DNA from: Nissolia schottii
Lineage: Eukaryota; Streptophyta; Magnoliopsida; Fabales; Fabaceae
Direction of reading: 5' to 3'
Length of the DNA: 64,000 bases
Assembly: GCA_003254905.1 (NCBI GenBank)
Contig: QANU01043803.1
Span: 62,001-126,000 of the forward strand
Part shown: positions 60,001-64,000 of the stretch, in pieces
How the letters are laid out: each line of letters begins with the position of its first letter
Position numbering within the stretch: the stretch's first letter is position 1
Position numbers and translations under genes: made by a program
The notes under the pieces: generated by a model
The model's input: the letters and a program-made list of their open reading frames with translations, nothing else
Database searches by the model: none
Told to the model about the DNA's origin: nothing

Positions 60001-61477
60001 AAGCAACCTTTGTAATTTAACCGAGCGCTTGGCTCCTTGGTTGACAGGTTCTGGGTCTCCTAGGTGAAGACCAGTCAAACAGCTCTGGTATTAATTCAGA
60101 GAAGGCAGTGAATGCAGAAAGTGCTGTTGCTGCTGAGTTGCCTGATTTGATTGATACTGGTGATTCAATTGATAATCAGACATTGAATGATACTACAAAG
60201 AGTGTGCTTGATCAGGATATAGCAAATTTGACATCATCCACACCTCTGGCCGATGATTTATTTGGAGGTTTTAGTGGTTCTGTTGGAGCTAGTAATGAAC
60301 TAAAAAATGATGACGACCCCTTCGTTGATGTGGCATTTCATACAAGTGAGAACAAGGAACATGCAGATGATCTCTTTTCCGGGATGACTGTTGGTGATAA
60401 ACCTGGTGATCATGGGGGCCATGAGCTGGGGAACAGAAGTGATTCTCAAACTTTTGACTTTTTTGCTTCTAATTCCGAGCAAGGAAATCATAGAGAGTTT
60501 GTTAGTGATTTAATGGGTGGTTTGTCACTGGATGAAAATACCTCAAGTGCAAAGCAAAAAACATCACCTACCATGCAATCTGAATCATTATTCTCTGGTT
60601 TAAATAATCATGTCCCTGACAATAATTTAGGTGGCATGTTGGGTTCTCAGACAGTTGGGTTCAATGTAAATCCCATGTTTCCTACCGGTCATATGCCTTA
60701 CAGTATACAGCCCGGTGTTATGTTGAACCAGCCTTATTCTTCTCAGCCTCTTAATTATGGTTCCATGGGAACTCTCTTGGCTCAGCAGCAATTCCTTGCG
60801 ACAATGGCTAATTTCCAACACCTTAATAATGTCAACATGCAAGATGCCGGTGCTGCTCAAATTACTGGACCCAATGGAAGAACACCTCTGCCAGACATAT
60901 TTCAACCAAGTTTTCCAAATCAAACTCCTAGCTCAATGATCAACAGTTCAAAGAAGGAAGAAACTAAAGCATTTGATTTTATCTCGGTAAGTCTGGATGT
61001 TTATACTTCACGTGTACATTCCGTTGATTGATTTGAGTGCTGGAATGATCTTGTTTGAATTTACTGCTTTTTGTGGTTGAAATTGTTCAGCATAAGTTTC
61101 ACTACTTGAATGAAAATTGTTCATTATAAATGTTATATATCTTCAGAAACTAGGAACTTGGTTTGACAGACCATTTATGAAGCATAAGCTTGAAATGAGA
61201 ATTTCACAATTGGACATCAAGAAACCAAATTAGCTGCCAGCATGAATAACATTTTGTTAGATATAGTTACTACTGGGGTCTTTGCCTTATCCCTGATGAA
61301 TGCAGTTGATTTTTGGTTCTGGGGGAAATAAGTTTTAGTTGCTGTTTTAATTGAATTATTTTATTGTCATTACTGGTCAATGGATTTCTAGCTTTTGATT
61401 GATTTACCTGATTACATTGTTGTTCATGTTTGTAGGACCACATCTCTTCTGCTCGCGATTCAAGGAGAGTGATTTGA
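57035..61477 (+). CDS. MTV1: MTV1, ENTH/VHS-type vesicle adaptor, 5 exons
   Basis: Plant homologue of tepsin, an accessory protein of AP-4/clathrin carriers at the trans-Golgi network in vacuolar transport. Exons 57035-57241, 58019-58768, 59292-59447, 60048-60986 and 61436-61477 are all in phase 0 and give 697 residues, close to the Arabidopsis protein. It starts MESSRRAVESYWRSRLIDSA after an in-frame TTG-opened stretch, so the ATG at 57035 is the natural start. An ENTH-type domain spans residues 1-130 (VYKLEEICELLRSS, KQKALRLIKYTVGKSGVEFR). A second VHS-like helical region covers about 270-375 (AKLDALALCHALEPRLQSPI, VRMKAVCVLESMLRRKDD). The tail is disordered with repeated DLFGG/DLFSG motifs, LPDLIDTGD at 402-410 and AFDFIS at 679-684. 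Intron 2 is GC-AG (58769). The last exon adds only 13 residues. Convergent with the LETM1-like gene. Confidence 0.95.
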
Positions 61478-61628
61478 AATTTCAATCTTGTGCTGTTGTG
61501 ATGTTGGATGGATTGACATTAATGGATCAAATGGTTTCTAGTTTCCTGTGGAAGAAATTGATTTTTGCTTACTGTGAGGCAGTGTTCCAGATCTTATATT
61601 CTACATGTCCATGTTAAACAACAAAAAC

Positions 61629-61634
61629 AATAAA
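61629..61634 (+). terminator. Candidate polyadenylation signal of MTV1
   Basis: AATAAA about 150 bases after the MTV1 stop codon. Confidence 0.45.
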
Positions 61635-62498
61635 ATGAGAAAAACATTTTGGACATGGAAGAGGAGGTTCAAAATGGTTAGCATTTCTCCATATTTGGAT
61701 AGAATATAGAGCATGAGAATTTAAGTGTTTTATTTTCGTGAGTATGTTGTGTATGGAGCTACTAAATAGTTGAGATTTTGCAGTTGTAATTCAGGCGACA
61801 AGAGCAATACCATTTCTCTCCCTTGAAATGTGTGTTGTAGTATGTCTTAAATTATTTTTATAATTTCACGTCTTATGGCACACAAGAATAAAACCAGAGC
61901 ATATAAAACACTAAAAGGAACAAAACTATCAGAAAGAAGAGAACCGTGCCCTCAGAAAGTAATATTAGCACAAATTTTGATTTCTAAACCAATATTGATA
62001 AGTTCATACAAAATACAGTGTTATGAATCTGATCCATGAATACCTCAAAATCAAGACAATGGATTGTAAATACATATGGCATTCTATTTGGTTTTGGTGC
62101 CATATACAATTGTGTATCCCCGTAGTTTCAATTTAACATCGATTTAGCCAAGAATTCAAATAAATTGTTTTCATTTACGAAGAACTCATTTATTATCTCA
62201 TAAATTTAAATCTTAAATCAATTTGAGTTACACATAAGGTAGTAGAGCTGGCATCAAGGGCAAGTAGTGCAGATTTATAAAAGACTGGAGAATCTTTAAT
62301 CAATTTGGATGAATCTCCCATGTGCATTACATCCAACAATCTTTTGAGGTTATCCAACCGAGTATTCTAATGCTAGTGTAACACATCCACTGTAACATTT
62401 GAATTATGCTGTCATCTATTTACAGAAGAATAACAAACATATCACCATGAAGTTTGAACGATTAGGCACTGCTCCAAACAGTATTGAGACAATCACAT
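61635..62498. other. Space between two convergent genes
   Basis: Presumed 3' UTRs of MTV1 (left) and of the LETM1-like gene (right). No other feature seen. Confidence 0.5.
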
Positions 62499-63564
62499 TC
62501 AAGAAATGGTTGATGGTTGATCTTCATGGTTTCCCCAAGATTGGTCACTCATCTCTTTAGTCAGCTTTAGTTGTTTTACAACATCCAAGCGCTCTGGAGA
62601 ATAAGAGGAGGGTATCTACATACAGAAGCAAATACCATCAAAACAGTGTACATGATAAATGAAAAAAAAAACATAATGGACAAAGCAACGGTAGTTAAGT
62701 TACCAAGAATGGCATATACTTCTGGATGGCTGCTATAATAGCTGCATGGCCTACAGTTGTTAACTGGAAACATGATGAAAAAAACCAATGTTTCAGCGAA
62801 ACTCCAAATGAGGTGTCTCAACTGAAAAAAAAAAAATTAGATCTACAACTTTTATGAAAACACCAAGAGCTAGTTTGAAAGATTCGGGGGTCAAATAGGA
62901 CTCAAGGGACCAGTGCTAGCATCAGCGCTTGACGTCCCGTGTGGCGCTTGAGCACCAATGCCTAGTGTTTTTCTTGTTTGTGTAACTTTTAGTTATATAT
63001 TTTGTTATGGTCACACACAAGTTGAATTGGAAGTGCAAAGTTTCTTACAGGAAGTAGCATCAAGATTGTCACTGGAATTAGAACGATTATGTCAGTTAAG
63101 GTTCTGTCTAGTCTCTTTCTTTGACTCCTTGAAGCCTTGCAGCCATGTGCTTGCTTCACAAGTAGCTCTAAAGCAACCATGATGTCCATGAAGAGCAACC
63201 GTGTACCCATCCAGAGATCCTAGTAACACATTCCCACAGATGGTTTAGTTACTTTGAGTCCAAGCAATCTGCACATTTACTAGAAGCATGTGATTACAAG
63301 GGGGAATGCATTCTCTCGTGTGCAGTTTTCACATGACTCAGTCACGTGTGATCTTTCACCGTTCATTTCTCTTTCATCATGTGCCTTGTTTGATATGAGT
63401 CCCTAAGTCATATGAAAATTTCAGATGAGAGGATCCATTCCTGATCATAAGTCTTACCGCACTTGTGGATGCCAACTTGGTGCTGTATCTCTTGATAAAA
63501 CTTTCGCGCAGAGGATTCGACTTATTGCTGATGGGACCTTGCTTGCATGACTCCTTGTTTCTAG
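62499..63564 (-). CDS. LETM1-like protein, 3' part of the gene (partial)
   Basis: Minus-strand exons 63564-63458, 63219-63049, 62763-62704 and 62615-62499 join in frame with GT-AG introns; further 5' exons must lie beyond the window. They read FIKRYSTKLASTSA, DLWMGTRLLFMDIMVALELL, SRSQRKRLDRTLTDIIVLIP, then VTILMLLP joined to LTTVGHAAIIAAIQKYMPFL and IPSSYSPERLDVVKQLKLTK, ending SWGNHEDQPSTIS. A hydrophobic IPV..LMLLP segment, then GHAA..AAI.KY.P.LIPS.Y..ERLD, is the LETM1 domain signature. LETM1 proteins of mitochondrial inner membranes affect potassium or calcium/proton exchange. The plant LETM1-like branch may sit in mitochondria or plastids, which the visible part cannot decide. The first listed exon is the least certain. 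The gene ends soon after the domain, unlike animal LETM1 with its EF-hand tail. Confidence 0.8.
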
Positions 63565-64000
63565 CTGCAATTTGAGCCTATGATTTAAAGTCAAAGGAGA
63601 AAGCAGTGGTTAGGTAATTCTTTTCTTCTGGTTTGTTGTTGTGTATCAGATCTCGAGCATTTATATTTGGTGAAGAACAGGAAACATTATAGCATGCAAT
63701 CATGCCGCGCAAAGAGCATGTTGTCTAATTGTTACTTTGCAAACAGAAAATAGTTAAAGTCAAAAGTTGTTACTTTACTTCCATAAATCCTCCTCTAAGG
63801 GTCAGTTTGGGTTAATAGTTTATTTAATCCCTTCTGTGAAAGCAACTTTTGAAAAAGTTATTGTGTTTAAATACATAATAAAAAATTATTTGTTTTGAGT
63901 GTTTTCAAAAATGCTTTTTGAGAAGTTAGATATTTTAATTATTCAAAAAGCAACAAAAATGACTTTATGAGAAATAATAAGCTGTATAATCAAACAAAAC
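63565..64000. other. Presumed intron of the LETM1-like gene
   Basis: Sequence upstream (on the minus strand) of the first exon I can place. I see no convincing further exon before the window edge. Confidence 0.45.

Noticed and set aside
1-64000. CRISPR array, phage, bacterial operon or biosynthetic cluster
   Set aside because: Tandem repeats here are satellites or microsatellites without unique spacers, and all recognised genes are plant nuclear genes of unrelated function.

Overview
This window is nuclear DNA of a flowering plant. The evidence is AT-rich intergenic sequence, GT-AG introns, plant-only gene families (a bHLH68/133-type factor, a TIP aquaporin, THA8, MTV1, a plant LETM1-like protein) and plant-type transposons. 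It reads as a eudicot, perhaps a legume, but the species call is weak. There is a single N at 10399 and a 17-N gap at 27997-28013. I see no CRISPR, phage or bacterial-style operon.

Five protein genes look intact or partly present. They are a nine-exon atypical bHLH factor (4107-9385, minus), a one-exon THA8-like chloroplast PPR protein (28191-28916, minus), a three-exon delta-type tonoplast aquaporin (37419-39783, minus), a five-exon MTV1 ENTH/VHS adaptor with one GC-AG intron (57035-61477, plus), and the 3' end of a LETM1-like gene (62499 to at least 63564, minus) that runs convergent to MTV1 and leaves the window. One tRNA-Asn(GUU) lies at 32039-32112. Broken gene pieces are an amidophosphoribosyltransferase fragment (about 23975-24572), a PIF1/Helitron-type helicase (34721-36019), a LINE 3' end (about 25540-26470) and a gypsy gag remnant (about 30400-31210).

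Most of the rest is layered transposon sequence, much of it datable by nesting. Two copies of a 1.9 kb LTR lie in inverted orientation at 18572-20511 and 21163-23059. Each sits inside a different MITE, and the second is a solo LTR with an intact TGCAT target duplication. At 41587-44671 a 3.1 kb inverted-repeat transposon carries a 265-bp tandem array and a 739-bp solo LTR (AAAAT duplication). At 54076-56114 a Mutator-like element with about 140-bp TIRs is interrupted by a hAT-type MITE (GTGCTTGC duplication). At least five related hAT-type MITEs are scattered through the window. Introns of the bHLH gene hold a SINE (14-bp duplication) and a Mutator-type MITE (9-bp duplication), and both aquaporin introns also hold MITEs.

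I found no clear undescribed biochemical system. The genes are unrelated housekeeping or regulatory loci and do not form a pathway. The notable content is the transposon architecture, several potential double-stranded-RNA sources (the inverted LTR pair and a perfect 27-bp-arm hairpin at 50127-50185), and a few gene-level details. All family calls come from reading translations and matching remembered family motifs; no database search was run.
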